DNA of 64,000 bases from Inonotus obliquus (GCA_032164295.1 JAJHTX010000003.1:248001-312000), one strand, 5' to 3'. Counted from the stretch's first letter, positions 21,047 through 35,500 are shown. A program made the numbers and translations. Notes: generated from the letters alone by a model not told the origin.

Positions 21047-24000
21047 ATGATTGTCCCTCATCCCTCCCTTTCGCTCTACTTTCACCCCCTACGGCAGGGT
21101 TGGCATGGCTCCAATTATGTTTTCGCAAAAGTTATCGGCTTTTGCTCGATGGCTGCGTTCTCGAAGAGCAGTGTCTGTTTACAAGGGCATGTATCACTTA
21201 CAACTCGTACCCTCTCTTGTTCTTACCGTTTGATCGTAGGCACTGTGGCCTATGTTCTAGGGTTCGTTTTGATATTCTTACGACCTTTCGATGACCTGAG
21301 TGCATTCCCATTGACGTTCACGTCAATGACGATATTACTTATCATCGGCGGAGCTGGTAAATCTTTGGGAAGTTGTATCCAGTCGACGACTCTGGCCTTA
21401 CTCGGAGTTGGTTCCGGTGCGGTTGGTTTTGTTATACTTGCGGAACTGCGCAATAGTCAGGTTGCTCAAGGATTCGTGTTCGCTGCGTTGGTATATGTGT
21501 TTGCGTTGGTGAAGGCACGTGGATTGAAATGGTTTCCCCTCGCTTTGTTGGCCATTCTTATGTCCTTTAATGGAGTCTATACATCGTACGTTGTCTGGAA
21601 CTCTGATTAATACATCGTTTACATCTCATGTATATTCAAACAGGTTCTTAGTTGGAGGATTCGTGCGTGCTTATCTAAAGGAGTATCTTAAGACATATTG
21701 GTATGCGATAAATTTGGTGTTAACAGCCAAACGGACTGATAGTGTCCCCTAACCAGCTGGGGAGCTGCAATTGTACTTTCCGTTAACGTTCTCATCTTGC
21801 CTATATCAAGCGAGAAGGAGATACGGCAGACACTTATCCTAAGCTTAGAACACATATCCACGTGCCTCCATCTCCTTGCAAAGGTGCGCATAATTTCTGA
21901 CTGGCCCATGTCTGAAACGCTGATGAGGTATCGCTCCATGTTAGAGTTACACTCTTGAAATCACAGAGGAAGAGAAGGCCGTGCGAGACCATTTGGTTCA
22001 AAGTATACGCGTGAGAGTTATTGTGAAATCTCTTTACTGTCAATTGATCGACGCAATGCTTATTTCAGGCCGATTTCGGTCTCTTGGCCAACGTAAGACT
22101 CCGTATTTCCTGACTGCGTGATGCCCGAACTTATCGTGTTTCAGAAAATTGACGACTCTTTCATTGAGGTTAACTATTCACGCTTCTCAACTAAAGATTA
22201 TCAAGTAAGTCTTCCTCACTTCCTGTGAATCTTACCCGCCAGCTCATCACCGAACGTCTTAGTGCTTTGTCACACGAATTCGAAGGATGCAGCAAGTAAG
22301 CTTCCTTTCTCTCTCGTCACGGTTGATTTCATGACTCACTGCTTTTGCTCCGTTAGAATTTAATTACAGTGTATTCCAGTCTTGTCAACGTGGAGAAGAA
22401 GGATTCCGAACTATTTCTCTCAGAGTTCCTACCCAGTACCTTGAAAAGTTTTAACAAGCTTCGCGGAGGTGAGCTCTCTTCGTTTCCGACCGCTAATGGA
22501 GCATGACTTACGTTTCTTCCATATACCGTAATTGTTGTTTGATTGACGCAAAGCCCTTGATGCAACGATGTGGGAAATTAAGACTGCTCTGGGTTGTCAA
22601 GCATTTGTTATACCGGCGAACTCGGCTGGGTATGCGGAGTTCATGGACGTCGAACGTCAAGATTCCTCTTCTAGTTTAGGTCTGAGACGCGAACCTACTC
22701 AGGCGAGCATTACTGGCGATTCGGTAGACGAGAGGCTCAGTAACGTGGCGAAGAGACTGGCTGAGGAGCTGCAAAGTGATGAAATGGATGCGGATAGCTC
22801 AGTCGATGTCTCGCAAGTTGGTCGTCGTACTGGATGTAACCCTCCTTGCGCGTCGAGACTCTCAGAGCCTCTTACCATGGGCGATGCCATTTCCTTGAGT
22901 AACAATACTGATCGCGAGCACGAATTACATGGTTCCGGTATTCAGACAAGCGAAACATCCGCTCCAGACCAGGAATCGGACCCCGAGAAGCGCACAGTAG
23001 TACCTGGAGCCCGACATTCCTGCATCCGCTCATTGCGTCGAGTCTTTGATAACTTCTGCGCCGACCAGCATGATATCATGGTACGATGTCTCAGTGATGG
23101 GCAACTTCATGGCGGTGATGACACTTTACGACTGCATGAACCGCTTCCATCTGTCAAGGCCACCTACCAGTACAGATACGTACCTTCCGCAGTCGATGGA
23201 CACGAGACGAGATCTTCAAGTATGCGCCCTCGTCGGAGACGCAGATCATGGATGGATGAAGCCACGGATGATGGACGCGCAACTCCTGGTACACCGGCTT
23301 CCCCTAGCGAGAAGCAAGGGGACATCTATTACGAAATCGCAAGGGAGAGGACGAAGCGTGATCAATTAAGTGATGAGGTCACAGCTGCGAGCCATCATAG
23401 CCTAATGCGTGTCTACTCTTTCTTGTTTGCGATGGAGTACGTGTATCATCGTTATCTATGGTCTCTCGCGAAAACTGATGGTTCAACTTCCCCCCCTGTA
23501 TACAGACAGTTTGTAGGTGAAGTAGAGACACTGTATCACAGTTGCAGAGGTTCTACGACCCCCGGATTACGCATCCATTTCTTCCCGAGATTCAACCGCC
23601 CTGACAAGGGATTCATGCACTATGGGGATAAGCTTATCAAAGACATGAAGTCCGCTCCTGCGTCCGCGAGTGCAAAACTAACGGAAGATCCAGAAGATCC
23701 CTCATTCCGGGAACTCAGTGTGGCGGAAGCGGTTGCATTGCTTGAGCATCGCATACATCCGCGTCCTGCCCCTTCGATTTTTCAGCGCCTGTATTCTGCA
23801 GAACAATGGCTCCGTGGTCCCTCTAGCGTGTATGCCGCGAAGACCGCCGCCGCTACGTCTGTATTTGCCGTTCTTATTTTGCATCCTGTTACGCGCCCAT
23901 GGTTTATAAACTTCGGCATGGTTGGTGGCGCGCTGACAATTGTGACTGCACTCCAGCCGACACTGTGCGTTTCCATCTCTTCATTTTGAGACTTATTCTA

Positions 24001-25541
24001 ACTTGAGATTACAGAGGACAATCTGTCTTTTCATTTATTTTGCAGATTCTGGGGTCTGGAGTCGGTTACGTATGGGCCCTAATCTTACTTGAGGTACACT
24101 GGGTTTGTGTTTCTGCTGAGTACATCTATTCATCAAGATTTATATAGATTTTCAAGAATGTCGGAGGTTATCACTTCAACCCGTAAGCAAGTTTCATTTA
24201 TCTTGTGTTCCAGCTCCTGCTCTAACCTTCATGCTTCAGGTATGGGATTGTCGTCTTTCTTGTCCCCTTCGCGCTTTCGCTCTTTTACGTCCTCTATGAT
24301 AAGCCTCAGTTCTTTGTAGCTGGAATTCTCGGCCTGAATGGTGCCGGTATGTAGCTTTGAGTCGATCACCCCCTTCCCAGTCAATCACCTTTTCGTTTAC
24401 AGGTACTGTACTTATTACGGAATGGATAAACGTGGAGTATTTCGGAAATACCGGCTTTGATTCGCCTGTCCTGAGATTCGGGAAAGCATTTGCAACATTG
24501 GGCATCGCTCTCGGCCTTGTCGCCGTTTTCCAGGTAAGAATCCGGTGATTAATCCTTGTTCAGAGTGTAATGACCAGCTTGTGACATCAGCTGTTCGTAC
24601 TACGCAACCCTGCTCGAAGAACCTTACGAAAACGAATCGGCGCAATGCTCTTTTCGCAACTCAGCTATCTCACGCTTCTGCAAGCTTTTGTTCGTGGAGG
24701 TACAATCGAAGTACTTGTCCCAGTGTTGATGTGCTAATGGTCCATGAACTATAATTACCTCTAGTCATGCCCACAGATCCAGCTCGTCGAGCACCAGACG
24801 CAGCAATTTCTCGAGTGATCCAGGAACTGCGCCACCGGGAATTAAAGCTCCAGGCCGAGCTTATATCGTTGCGTCCGCTGGTTAGGTGTGCTTTGCCCGT
24901 CTCGATGGAAGAATATAAACTAAACTAGAAACTTTCCTAGCTTTGCTGCCAACGAGGCACAGTTTCAGCAGCCGTTCCGAGAAGATATTGTCAGTAAAAT
25001 TTTGCGGACCAGTCAGATCACGCTAGGTATGGATTACAGCCTATTCTCCTCCAGGACGATGTCTCTCACCATTCTCATTATCAGACCGGATGCGCGAATC
25101 TCGTATCGCGATTTCTTCAGAACCACTCCCAGATGTCGTGTTGCGCAATTATGTCCAAGTACTAGCTCCGTATCGACGACGCAACAGCCAAATACTTCAG
25201 TTAGGGTATTACCTGGTTGCGAGTTCTATTCTGGCAAAAGCGCCACTGTTGCGCGAGACGCCCGCGGAACTCGAGAGTGCCGGTCAGACCGCAAACTTCA
25301 TGCATGATATGCTGGTTCTCGCTGGCCGACACGCGCGTACTCCTGATGGTGCTCGGACGATTCGCAGTGGGAGCTTTACGAGATATTTTCATTATCTAGT
25401 CGGCATCACGAGTTTGAACGAGCATCTCAAGGTCCGTTGCTTTGTTCTGCACTAATTTTTACCAGGTCTTACTATTTTCTTCAGACGCTAGAGGATGCTT
25501 GCAAGGACCTTTTTGGCGAGCTGGAGGACCATCTAACCTAA
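21047..25541 (+). CDS. ArAE-family multi-pass transporter (brefeldin A-sensitivity-related protein)
   Basis: Large membrane protein with the fungal ArAE_2_N / FUSC-like / ArAE_2 arrangement (putative ER or plasma-membrane efflux protein related to Schizosaccharomyces Bre4). An N-terminal hydrophobic block (21240-21610) includes AYVLGFVLIFLRP and a GAGKSLG..Q loop, followed by VGGFVRAYLKEY and ILPISSEKE. A long central exon (22568-23989) is mostly hydrophilic and acidic, then ends with a second membrane block, FAVLILHPVTRPWF. That block continues in short exons with GYVWALILLE and FNPYGIVVFLVPFALSLFY. The C-terminal ArAE_2-like region (24770-25541) includes ELRHRELKLQAELISL and ends GELEDHLT. 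The start is uncertain: ATG 21047 or 21105. Substrate unknown. Confidence 0.75.
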
Positions 25542-26528
25542 CAATCAAGAGCTCTTTTCGTTTTTGCTCATTATTCCTCCCATGCAACAGGGTGCGATAA
25601 AGTGGCCGCGATTTCTTCCAGTTGTTAGAGCTCCGGTGTACTGTTTGAGAAAGTCAAACCGTTTCCTCTCCATGTGATAGACAGTCACACGTTGGAGCTG
25701 ATCAATGCCGTGACGAAACAAATGATCAGTGTCCTTCTGTCACCGTTGACAGTGTTGTTCCTGTATGGCGACTAATTTTGACAACCAACACTCTACAATA
25801 CATTCATGCCTATTTGATAGAACAGAACAATATATACGTGATAGATCTGTCAACTACTTTTTCCGACCAGTACCGTGGCACTTTCGAGTCTGACTGGGGG
25901 GTTATTGACTTGCGGAGGAGGATATCGCATTGAAAAGAGGGATACATCGAGCTGTTTGTGACGGGGTAAGCTCACTGGAGTATGAAACATACAGTCAGTA
26001 TGAATAGACACTCTAGGCGCAATCTCAACTTTGGCTCTTAAGCTCCGCTTGGCTTCAGCCGGCGAACATGTTACGATAGAAGGCTGCATGTGATACATAT
26101 ATCCAAATCGTTCAACGATGGCCCGTCTTCTGTCTATCTGTGGCACTTCCTTCAATAACCTCTCCGTCTCGGGAGAATAGGGATTACATAGTAATGGGAA
26201 GGATGTTTCATTTGCTAGAGTTTGCAATTCCTCCAGTAGGAGTTGAGTGCTGCAGTGGATTGAGTTCGATAAAACCGCACTGCACTACTTCGTCAACCTC
26301 GTGTAAAGTCCAGTATAAACTCGAACACGTGCAGGGATAGAAGAGTAACTCGTGGATCAATAGAATACACAAGATGTGCGTCTAAGCTTTCAAGGTTCAA
26401 GCCCGAGTATCACTGCCTTTCAATGACATGCTGTGTCTTCACAGCTCGACGTCTCAGACGAGGGTTGGTGAACACGAGGCATCTATCTGATTCTTTACGC
26501 TTCCTTTTCCATCCATTAGTGACCCAAA
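25542..26528. other. convergent intergenic region
   Basis: Nearly 1 kb between the 3' ends of the transporter and the RBR ligase gene. It has short open frames only, with no recognisable gene or repeat. Confidence 0.4.
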
Positions 26529-29082
26529 CTAAGTCTCCTCAGGGACGTGGAATAGGTGACAGTTGCCTCTGTAATGAGCGCCGACCGCGCTGTTGATTTC
26601 GCCACGTTGGGAAGACTGAACAATAAGGCCGCCGCAAACGTAGCAGAAATGGCTGCACGTTGGAAATGGTTTAGTAATGCCCAAAATCACTGGAGGATCG
26701 TTACGTACGTATTGCATCCTGGTGAACCACACTGTCCAGAAAAGTGAGTATAAGATCAAGTCCCTCAGTATCTCTCACGTACGGTCATATGGTTACAACC
26801 CTGTATCTTCTCCGTCGGAGTTCTACAGCCAGGGCAGTGCTTCCAACCTTGCCGCGACATGAGGTGATTGAATTCCTCACTTCCATCACACGAATGGATT
26901 GGTCCATCGGTCGTCGCCGGAACTTCTCGTTGGCAGTCTTTGCACCAGGAATAAGAGCAATTTGGAAAGGGGCAGAATAGAATCTTGCTTTGTTCGAATT
27001 CGCGCTTATCGACAAAGCCACTTCGGTTGCATCTCCAAAGCAATACTTGTTAGCATTACTCAACAAGGGGTTAACAATGAGTTACCTTCGACAGTGAATA
27101 GGGACGGAGAACTTCGTTATCTGAAGTTCGTTGAAGATCATGTATGCTTGCTCTGAAACACCTATCTGATGGATCAACGCGACGGAAACGGCTTTAGCCA
27201 AAGAAGAAGGTGAACATCGCGATCGATAGCGGATGAGATGAAGCACTCACTCCCTTTCATTCCTCCGTCCTTCTCAGCACTACAGCAAGGGCATGGCATA
27301 GGGAACTTGCGCTCGTCGAGTTTCGTGGAGATATATTGCCGAATGCAGGTTCGACAAAATAAATGATCACAGTCGTCCATCCGAGCAACGTCGTCGATGG
27401 GCGCCTGATCCATACATATACTACAGTCAAATATTTCTTGAGTGACTGTGGTTTGTAATTGCTGCAACTGAAATGTGAGTTCTGCATCCTCCAATTGAAA
27501 TTCCAGCTGCATGCGAACAGCGACATCAAAATCATCTCCAGCAACAGCAAAAGGGACTTTCTCATTTCCTTTCTCGGCTCTATGGAAGAATGACTCGCTC
27601 AGCTCCGGGGAATTTTCATCCTTTTCTTGAATAATCGTAGCTCTAGATCTCGAAAGGCGACCAGGAACGCTCTTGTCAACGAAAGGCTCGATAGGGGTAT
27701 CAACCCTCGAGGTTGAGCCAGAACTCTGTAAGCGCCGTGAAGTGCGGCCTGGTTGTGCTGTGGAGCTCGGTCGATATGATTCCTTGTGAGCTAATTCCTT
27801 GTGAGCTGAGAAGAGAAGGGAAGCCCTTTCACTCTTTAATCTCTCCATCTGGTCTTCCATCAGCTCTAGACTTTTCTTCAAGCGCTCATTCTCGGAGGCA
27901 AGCACTACACGTTGTGATAAAGCCTCCTTCTCCTGAGCTTGCGCGGAAATAATTGCGCAATTTGCCTCCAGAAATGCCTGTTCCGCAGCTTGTGACATCC
28001 GCATGTCAACATTCGAGGGTGCGAAGAAGTGCCCAGACACGTGAGCAAGAAGCTCTGCCTGCCATTGTAAACCACTGTCGGGAGCAAAAATATGCGCGTC
28101 AACGGAAAAAAGGTTTGATAAGTAGAGCACTGCAGCTTCGATGCTAGCAGAGAAGAAGAACGCGGCTCCTCCTGGATGCGTGGGTCGAGGGTGAGAATCG
28201 AAGATAACAAAGAACTCCCGCAATGGATGGACGATTTTCAGGCAGGTGACTATTTCGGGTGGGCGCGTTATAACCAACGCATGCGATTTTCCATTGCCGT
28301 GGGTACTTGAGAGCTCGCTGAGACATCTGCCCACCTCTAAGAAATGGAGCCCATTGAAGAGAGAAAAAAAGCATTTGCGTACGAAAGCATGCTCTTGAAC
28401 GTCTGTTCTCCAGCTCGACCGTAGTCCGTGCGAATAAGATTGAGAGAAGCTCCGAACAACGGTGTTTTATAGATATCGTCGATTTCAAGATGAGAATTGC
28501 TGGTCCACCCTAAACAAATCGACATAATGTCCTGAACCAACTCTATCAGTTAGTATACGCCGCAGAACGAAGGCTACCCGCTACCCACCTCCATAGTCCG
28601 CTTCAGCAGGAGTTTTCCAAGGAGCTCGGAGCCTAACACACCATTCTGTTCTGCCGAGAAGACATACCTGACGCAGTTCATCGCAGCCAATCCGCATGCG
28701 GAGGAGGACCCGACACCACTGTATTGACTTGATCCTATGTGGGTGCATAGGTGATCTGCGCCTTTGAGGACGGCTCGTAACTCTGAATTCATGCAAGTCG
28801 TACGCCTCGGGGATTTTCACCGGAGAATTGGGGAGAAACGTTTGGGATAATGAAAGGAAATGGGTCGGATGGCTGGGTCAAACACGGCGATGTAGTTTGG
28901 CTTCTAGCTTTATTGGCGTTACGTGAGCCTTTGATATGAAGAGCGATTTCAATGGCGAGCTGGACATGATGGGCAGGATTGTAAAAGTAGCAGTGCTTAT
29001 CGTGTTCTTCCTTCCAACATGCATCAAGGGTGCGAGGGCAAGGACACCTTGTCACGTGCGTGATTTGCTTCCCACAATTCAC
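26529..29082 (-). CDS. RBR-type E3 ubiquitin ligase with N-terminal cysteine-peptidase-like segment
   Basis: RING1-IBR-RING2 ligases take ubiquitin from E2 onto a RING2 cysteine and pass it to substrate. RING1 is at about 27.27-27.43 kb (CSICMDQ..CDHLFCRTC..CPCC), the IBR at about 26.93-27.04 kb (LFCPFPNCSYSWCKDCQ, HSC), and RING2 spans introns at about 26.6-26.83 kb (HCPGCRTP, GCNHMT, CGSPGCNT, CSHFCYVCGGL). The putative catalytic RING2 cysteine lies in the segment after GCNHMT. A coiled-coil-like stretch (ERLKKSLELMEDQMERLKSE) precedes RING1, with a 15-bp in-frame duplication at 27779-27808. Upstream, exons carry SACGLAAMNCV (about 28.69 kb) and FVIFDSHPRP (about 28.2 kb). This Cys...Asp-x-His spacing resembles papain-fold peptidases or deubiquitinases. 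The 5' end is uncertain: ATG 28792 or an exon reaching 29082 (ACWKEEHDKHC). Confidence 0.78.
27779..27808 (-). repeat. 15-bp in-frame tandem duplication inside RBR gene
   Basis: attccttgtgagct plus one variable base, twice in succession. It encodes a repeated Ala-His-Lys-Glu unit in the linker before RING1. Confidence 0.7.
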
Positions 29083-29548
29083 TTATATGGGCGCTTCAGC
29101 ACTTGCCTTCCACTTCAAGGTGGCAGCTATTCTGGGGTTCATGGACGACTCCATAGAAGGTTGCACTCATAGAGACACAATGACCATCACCGCCTTTCTT
29201 TTCCAGGAAATGAGCGTTCTTAGTTTGTGAATTGTGACGTGTTCCAGGGATTTCAAGTTCAACCCTAGATCCTTAATACGAGACTCTCATACATAAAGCG
29301 AAGCGATAGACGAAAGATAGGAGCAAAGACAGCCCTCGAAGGACACTGCTACTCTACACCCTCTCGATCACATTGAATCGTACTTCGTTCATCGTTAAAA
29401 TGATTCCCCTTGACTCTCACGACACGTCTACGGTGATTTCAGCTTCGACATCTGGTTCTGATGCATTGTACAGTACAATCGGTGAGGGCGTCTTTCAGAC
29501 ACTCCGCTACAGCTGCAATACTCACATATATACCCTTCAGTATCGAGC
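29083..29548. promoter_or_regulatory. divergent promoter region between RBR ligase and giant GTPase-VWA gene
   Basis: About 470 bp separate two genes transcribed away from each other. No separate exon series was recognised, so shared regulation is possible. An ATG at 29400 opens a different frame and is probably not the start. Confidence 0.45.
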
Positions 29549-32500
29549 ATGTCTTCCCCGGCACACGACCTTCACACCGCCAGTCACGCCGACGTCCATC
29601 TTGATGATTCCATGGATATCGACCGTTCGGCGGATAGTAAACAGCAAGCCGACGATCTCTATATATCCGAATCAGAAGACGAGTTCATCGACGCTGAAAG
29701 CGAGTCAGATAGTTTAACATCCTCGCTCGAGTCAGGCATGGCGGGTGTCTCGAGCTGCTCCTCCAACGGACAGAACAATAGTCTGTCGGCCCAAAACGGT
29801 TTGCCAGACCAATCTCGAATTGGCATTCTAGCCGAACTACCCTCAAAATCAATATCTGAACAACAGGCAGCGCACGATATACCAGCAGCGCGAGTTCCTC
29901 TGCCTGACGATGAGAATGACCCACTACCCGCATTTCCAATGACTGAAGAGGCGAAATTTTCTGATTCCCTCTCACCTTATGTGGAAGTCGCCTCGGACGA
30001 GAAAGTGGCACTGGATCTAGTTCATCGCATTCCTGGCTTGTATCGCATTCTCGACCTTATTTCAGAGCGTGGCAGTGGAGGTCTAGGTGTGTTTCTCGCA
30101 TGCATATCAGCTTGTCGTCCTGTTATTGACGAGATGTTTGCCACAGTTGACAAGGTCATAATCGACCAAGCATCAACCGGTCGCTTCATAAACGAACTAA
30201 GTCCAGGAGCATACAAAGACCTCACCAAAGTCGATTTCACCTCTCTTGACAAAATTAGTGTGAAACCGACGGGCATTTACGGTAGCAAGAGCGAGATCGT
30301 CCGCTTTCTTTGCGGCTTGGGTGCGCTCGATGATGATACGTTCGCACTCTTCCTCCCTAACGATGATGATCTAAGTTAAATAATTCGTTTGTCTCCTGCA
30401 GGGCTCGGCTTCTTTTGATATCACAAGCGGAAGCTGATTCTGGTGCTTCATCCAACTTGCGTCCTGGATTATACGCACTTGTCGTACAGGGCAATGAATC
30501 GACTGAGCGGAGACTCTTGGTCATTTTTTGGCCAGAAGAAACGAGTTGGGACGACAATTGCATCTCCCCCGTTCGACGCAACAGGGTGACATTCATGAGG
30601 TCCGTCTGCTCAAGACCCATTCATTTTGGACCGATTAGTCGTTTCTCATGAAATATAACATAGGTACCTGACGAAAATTGCGGATCAGATCATTGCTCTC
30701 GTGTCCGAAGAACACGGCCGTACTCTTGTTTGGGATGATCATAAAGACGTAGATGATGATATGGATACCTTTGATGACCTTGATGGGGATACAGATCGGC
30801 TATTCGCATTTGAAGTATCGAAAGCCCATGAACAGGAAGAGAACGTGGCCATATCGGAGGGAATAAAGGTGTGCAATCAATTCAGGGGCGATGCAGTTGT
30901 GTATGTGTGTGTCTTACGAACTGATGACTAGGTAAAGAGTTCACTTGTTGAGAACAAAACGACATCGGATGTGGATCCCGCAGTTGCGCTGTTAAAGCAT
31001 CAGCTAGAGACGCAGATTGTGGCAGGCGATACAAGACAGGCCCTGCTAACAGCGGAATTTGTTCCCGGCCGCGAAACCGAACGGTACTTCGATGAGCCCT
31101 ATGAGAATAAAATGCAACTGCAGACAAAGATGTGAGCATATTCTCGCACCTTTTAGAAAGACTAATCTCACGTAAATGAAGAATGGATACTAGTGGCAAT
31201 CTTCGCTTGAGTAGGAGTATCTCTCAAGCCGCGATCTCAATTCTAGTCCAGAATGGCTTGGATAGGAGATATCCGTCAGCCGTCCATGCATTCAAGTCTC
31301 GCGAGAAAGCGAATGAGGAACGTATCGAATCAGACAGAAAATCAAAGAGCGACGAGATCACGCGGAAAATAGAGGAGAATAAAGCTGAACTCGACGATGC
31401 TCTGGAGGATCATCTCGTCAAAATGGTGTTAGCAAAATTTCCGTGAGTTGTTACGTGAACTTTATGTTCTGGTAACTTACAGTTCGTAGGAAATTCGACG
31501 AAGTTATACTGCGTGGAAAGAAGTGTACCGAGTCTCCCCTGAAGGATGCACGAGGTCCTTCCCGGGGTACGTAGTTGGTGACCCGTGAGAGTTTCTCGCT
31601 AACACACTTGTTAGACTACCTGGAGCACCTCTTTGCTCTCCATCCGGCACTGCGAGAAAAATTTGATCGTACGGCACCGCGCGATCGCTTCACGGCTGTT
31701 AGTACAGAAGCTCGAGAGATCACGAAAGCCATGAAAAAGGTTCTCATTTGTGACTATCTCTTTAACAACAATGAGCTCCCCGAGTCAGAGCAAAGGATAG
31801 TTTGGGGAGCGGTAGAAGCTGAGAACCTTAAGGACGCCGAGAGTCTCATGAAGGATGATAGCTCGGGTGTTTTACGAAGTGTTTTGCGCAGCGTGAAGAA
31901 TCACGGCTGGGCACTTTTTACATCATTTCGCAACACCGCGTACCACGATGGTCCCATCAAAGGAGCCTTGGACGCTGCAGAAGGTATAAAGCCTGTGGAC
32001 TTCTGTAAAACAGTAGACGATATACTGGAGAAGTGGCCAGTTCTGAAACCCGGGGTGGACAACTTCTTCCGCGCAGCCAACGCACATTTTGCGAAGCAAA
32101 TTGCCGACAAACGTTCTTCGATCTCTAGCAAGCTCATTGGTGGACAAATAAAGGAGTGTACGGATGAGCTGGAGCGAGAGCTACGCACTATCCATGGTGA
32201 AGAACAAAGGCGTTCTCGCTCTCAGCTGCTCGACGATCTGCAGGAGGCATGCTTGGTTGAAGATGACCGGTTCGTGTCCCGTATCTTGCATGATTTCTTT
32301 GTTCCAAGCTTTTTTTATTTGCAGGGCACGAACGATAATCCTGGAAGAGCTGGAGCAGGTTTCGCAATCTTCTTGTAAGTTTCCTTTTGAATGGATTAAA
32401 ACTTAGACTGACCTCTGAGGGCCAGCACACTACAGATATCAGTATTACAGGAACGAGCGATATCGCGGCCGCGGCCGCATAGTAATCCGATCAGAGCCAT

Positions 32501-35500
32501 GCGTAACGCATACTATCCATCCTTTGGAATTAACCGAAGAGGATAAGCAAAGCATTAGGATGGATCCTACTGTAGTACCTAAGCCCAAGATATCAGAACT
32601 GCGTTCCTTCAGATTCAATCTTCGAGTAGGCGCGACTATAAGGTTGGCGTACACTCGCTTGCTTGGTGGAACGCAATATCTAACTAACATCGTGCACACA
32701 GGCTACTCCGACTGCTACCCAACGAACGATGCTTAATTGTTATCGAGGAGAGTGACCGCGATATTTTTGTCTACACTGGCAACGGAAGTAATCTGAATGC
32801 AGCAATTGCGGAAAGGCGCCACGTGAAGTCGATAAAGCGGGAGAAAACCGGTCAAGACATTTCATTAGCATACGATGAGGGTAAACGAATGCTTGCAGTT
32901 TGTGGCATCGATCCGCAGAAGGTTAGTCGATGAGATATTTTTCAGTGCTCTCGTTCACGCTGTCTCTATAGCCACTGGTTCAAGTCTATTATTTCGTGTT
33001 TGACGAGAGATACGAATCCCTGTCCGCCCAAGGAGGTGCAATAAACCTAACGGATTGGTATAATCAAGACATTCCGAGAATAATAGGCATTCACATCGTC
33101 GGCAGCAGCGATGAACTCGCGCTGCTTCAAGATTCTGGAAAGCTGCGAGTATTTTCAACGGTGGCCCAACAGTTTCGGTCAGTTGTCCTCTCCGTTCGGT
33201 CTTGCATGTTTTGCTGATGACAATGATAGACCTGCGTATCTTCAACTACCAACAAGACCATTGTCAACATTTTCAACCCCAGACGGGTCCTGTTTCGGGG
33301 CCATCTATTCATGTGACAGCGAACTGATTCTGAAAATGTATCACTGGGCGTCATTGGGCTCGGACGAAGGGTTTACTTTCAAGATCGCTAAGTCGTTTTC
33401 TGCACGGCCGGTAATTTCCGCTCTCGATGAGCGAAACAACGTGCATCTCTTCGCGCTAGACTTTAGCAACGCGAGTTGTCTATCTATTCGCATCAACATC
33501 ACGCGTCCAGTGACGGAGTTCCAATTTCGCGAAAAAAACAGCCAGGGAACATCTGGATCAGAAGAGCTCCGGACGGTTCACAATTCCTTGATCGACTGTC
33601 ATTCCGAGGTCTGGACTCGCTTTCCTGTTCTTCCTGCTGTGCAGCGACAGACCATCGTGTCTCGTGACAGGCGGAAATGCAGATCAATTCGCTTTGCCAC
33701 CCTTTCTCAGACGCACTTTCCATTCGAGACCTACTTCAAAGACATGGTTCAGAAGTTCGAGAAGAGCACGAAAAAACCAACTGGTTCCCTGCTTAGCGAC
33801 ATCGCTATTCTGACATGCGATGGTCCCGCTGGTTTGGATTTTGAAGGCGCTTACAATGACTGTTCTGTTTACAAAGCCGGTGAATGGATCGTCGATATAT
33901 TCTGTTTGATTCCCATCCATATCGCAATAGCCCGTGATAATCGATTTGTTCCACTAAAGGATGGGGTTTGGGCTCCGGAAGTAGAGAAGTCTTTGCTGGG
34001 GGCGGACGTCGGGCGTGTAGCGGATAGCCTATCGTTTGGGTGGTATGAGAGCATTTTTCAATCGTATATGTCTACAAAGGTGCGGCAATTTTTCTTTCCG
34101 TCAGATCCCGCCGCTGACCGAATGGGCACAGAAAGTCAAGGTTGTCTCATCAATGGGTAAGCATCTGCCATTTGACCCGTGACGGATACTGATTCATTTA
34201 TCTCGATACAGGAGAGCAATCGGTTGGGAAGAGTTTTGCCCTTAATCACCTTGCAGACACTTCCTTTGCCGGATCAGCGATGAGAACAACCGAGGGCGTT
34301 TGGATGGCAGTCACACCAACCGAAACTGACCTCATCGTTGCACTTGACTTCGAAGGTTGGCGGCTTGTTCACCTTCATAGTGTATGATTTGCTAACCCAT
34401 ATTATCCCAGGCGTGCATAGCATCGAGAGATCTACTCAAGAAGACACGCTGCTCGTCCTTTTCAATGCGGCAATATCTAACCTGGTGACTCATTATATGT
34501 CTCTTTGGGAGTTCTTGTCTTAACTAGATCAGGTCTTATTCCGCAACAACTTCGCGCTTTCCCGAGATATTACCGACCTCTTCCAGAGTTTTCAGTCATC
34601 TTCGTCGATTCTTGATCCAGAGACAAATCGGTCACTTTTCCAATCGACTCTGGTTATAATAATCAAGGTATAACGAACTTCTTGGCTGTATTTATGTGCT
34701 GAATTTGTATGTGTACTTTCTTCTAGGATGTCGTGGACTCCGATCGAATCGAGATTGCAAAGGAGTAAGCTCGAACTGATGACCCAGTGTATTTCATTAA
34801 CTTCAAGTTACCTCAGATTCAAACTCAAACTGCACAGGATCGTGCAAGAAGAACAGGGATCGAATTTCATAACACGCCTGTACCGTGGTCGACTCAACAT
34901 CATACCATGGCCCGTCATCGAGTCACGCCAGTTTTACACGCTTTTTTCGACTCTGAAGAAACATCTAGATAGTCAAGCTTCGACTCATGAAGGTGGCGGT
35001 GCTTTTCTTCACAAGCTGAAGATGCTCATGGCGAAGTTGAAGGTATGTGTGCAGACATATATGAAGAAGATACCGAAATGATGTGGCTCTATCTCAGACG
35101 AATGATTGGGGCTCACTATCACGTACGTCAAAGTTTAATTCGTTCATGTTTTCGGTCGCGTTTAGCGCAAACACACAGAGAATATGGCGAGTCATAGAGC
35201 GCAGCAGCTGTTATCGCTCCTACCACGGGCATTATGTTTCGGTGCTGCTGAAATAGAGCCAGATGTTGAGCCCCTAAAGGTGAGTTTGGACTTACTTGGT
35301 CGTGGGAAGCTAATATGAACCTCATCATCAGAACTTTGAGACGAATCATGACATAGAGAATGATGATACGGACGCCGTACTTCCGATCCATGGTCCAGAG
35401 AAGCAATCAACGGGCCAGAAGGCTGTCATACACAAGCTCATGGATTTGTGGCCTGGCACACAGGACCGGAATCAGCAGCTAGATTGCGAATGGATCGAGC

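Noticed and set aside
32465..32478. GC palindrome as a possible cloning-vector (NotI) remnant
   Set aside because: It is in frame within the giant gene's coding sequence and encodes a continuous Arg/Gly run, so no vector junction is needed.
34072..34140. Frameshift before the GTPase P-loop
   Set aside because: A 54-nt GT-AG intron from after STK to before KVKVV joins the frames cleanly, so no frameshift is required.
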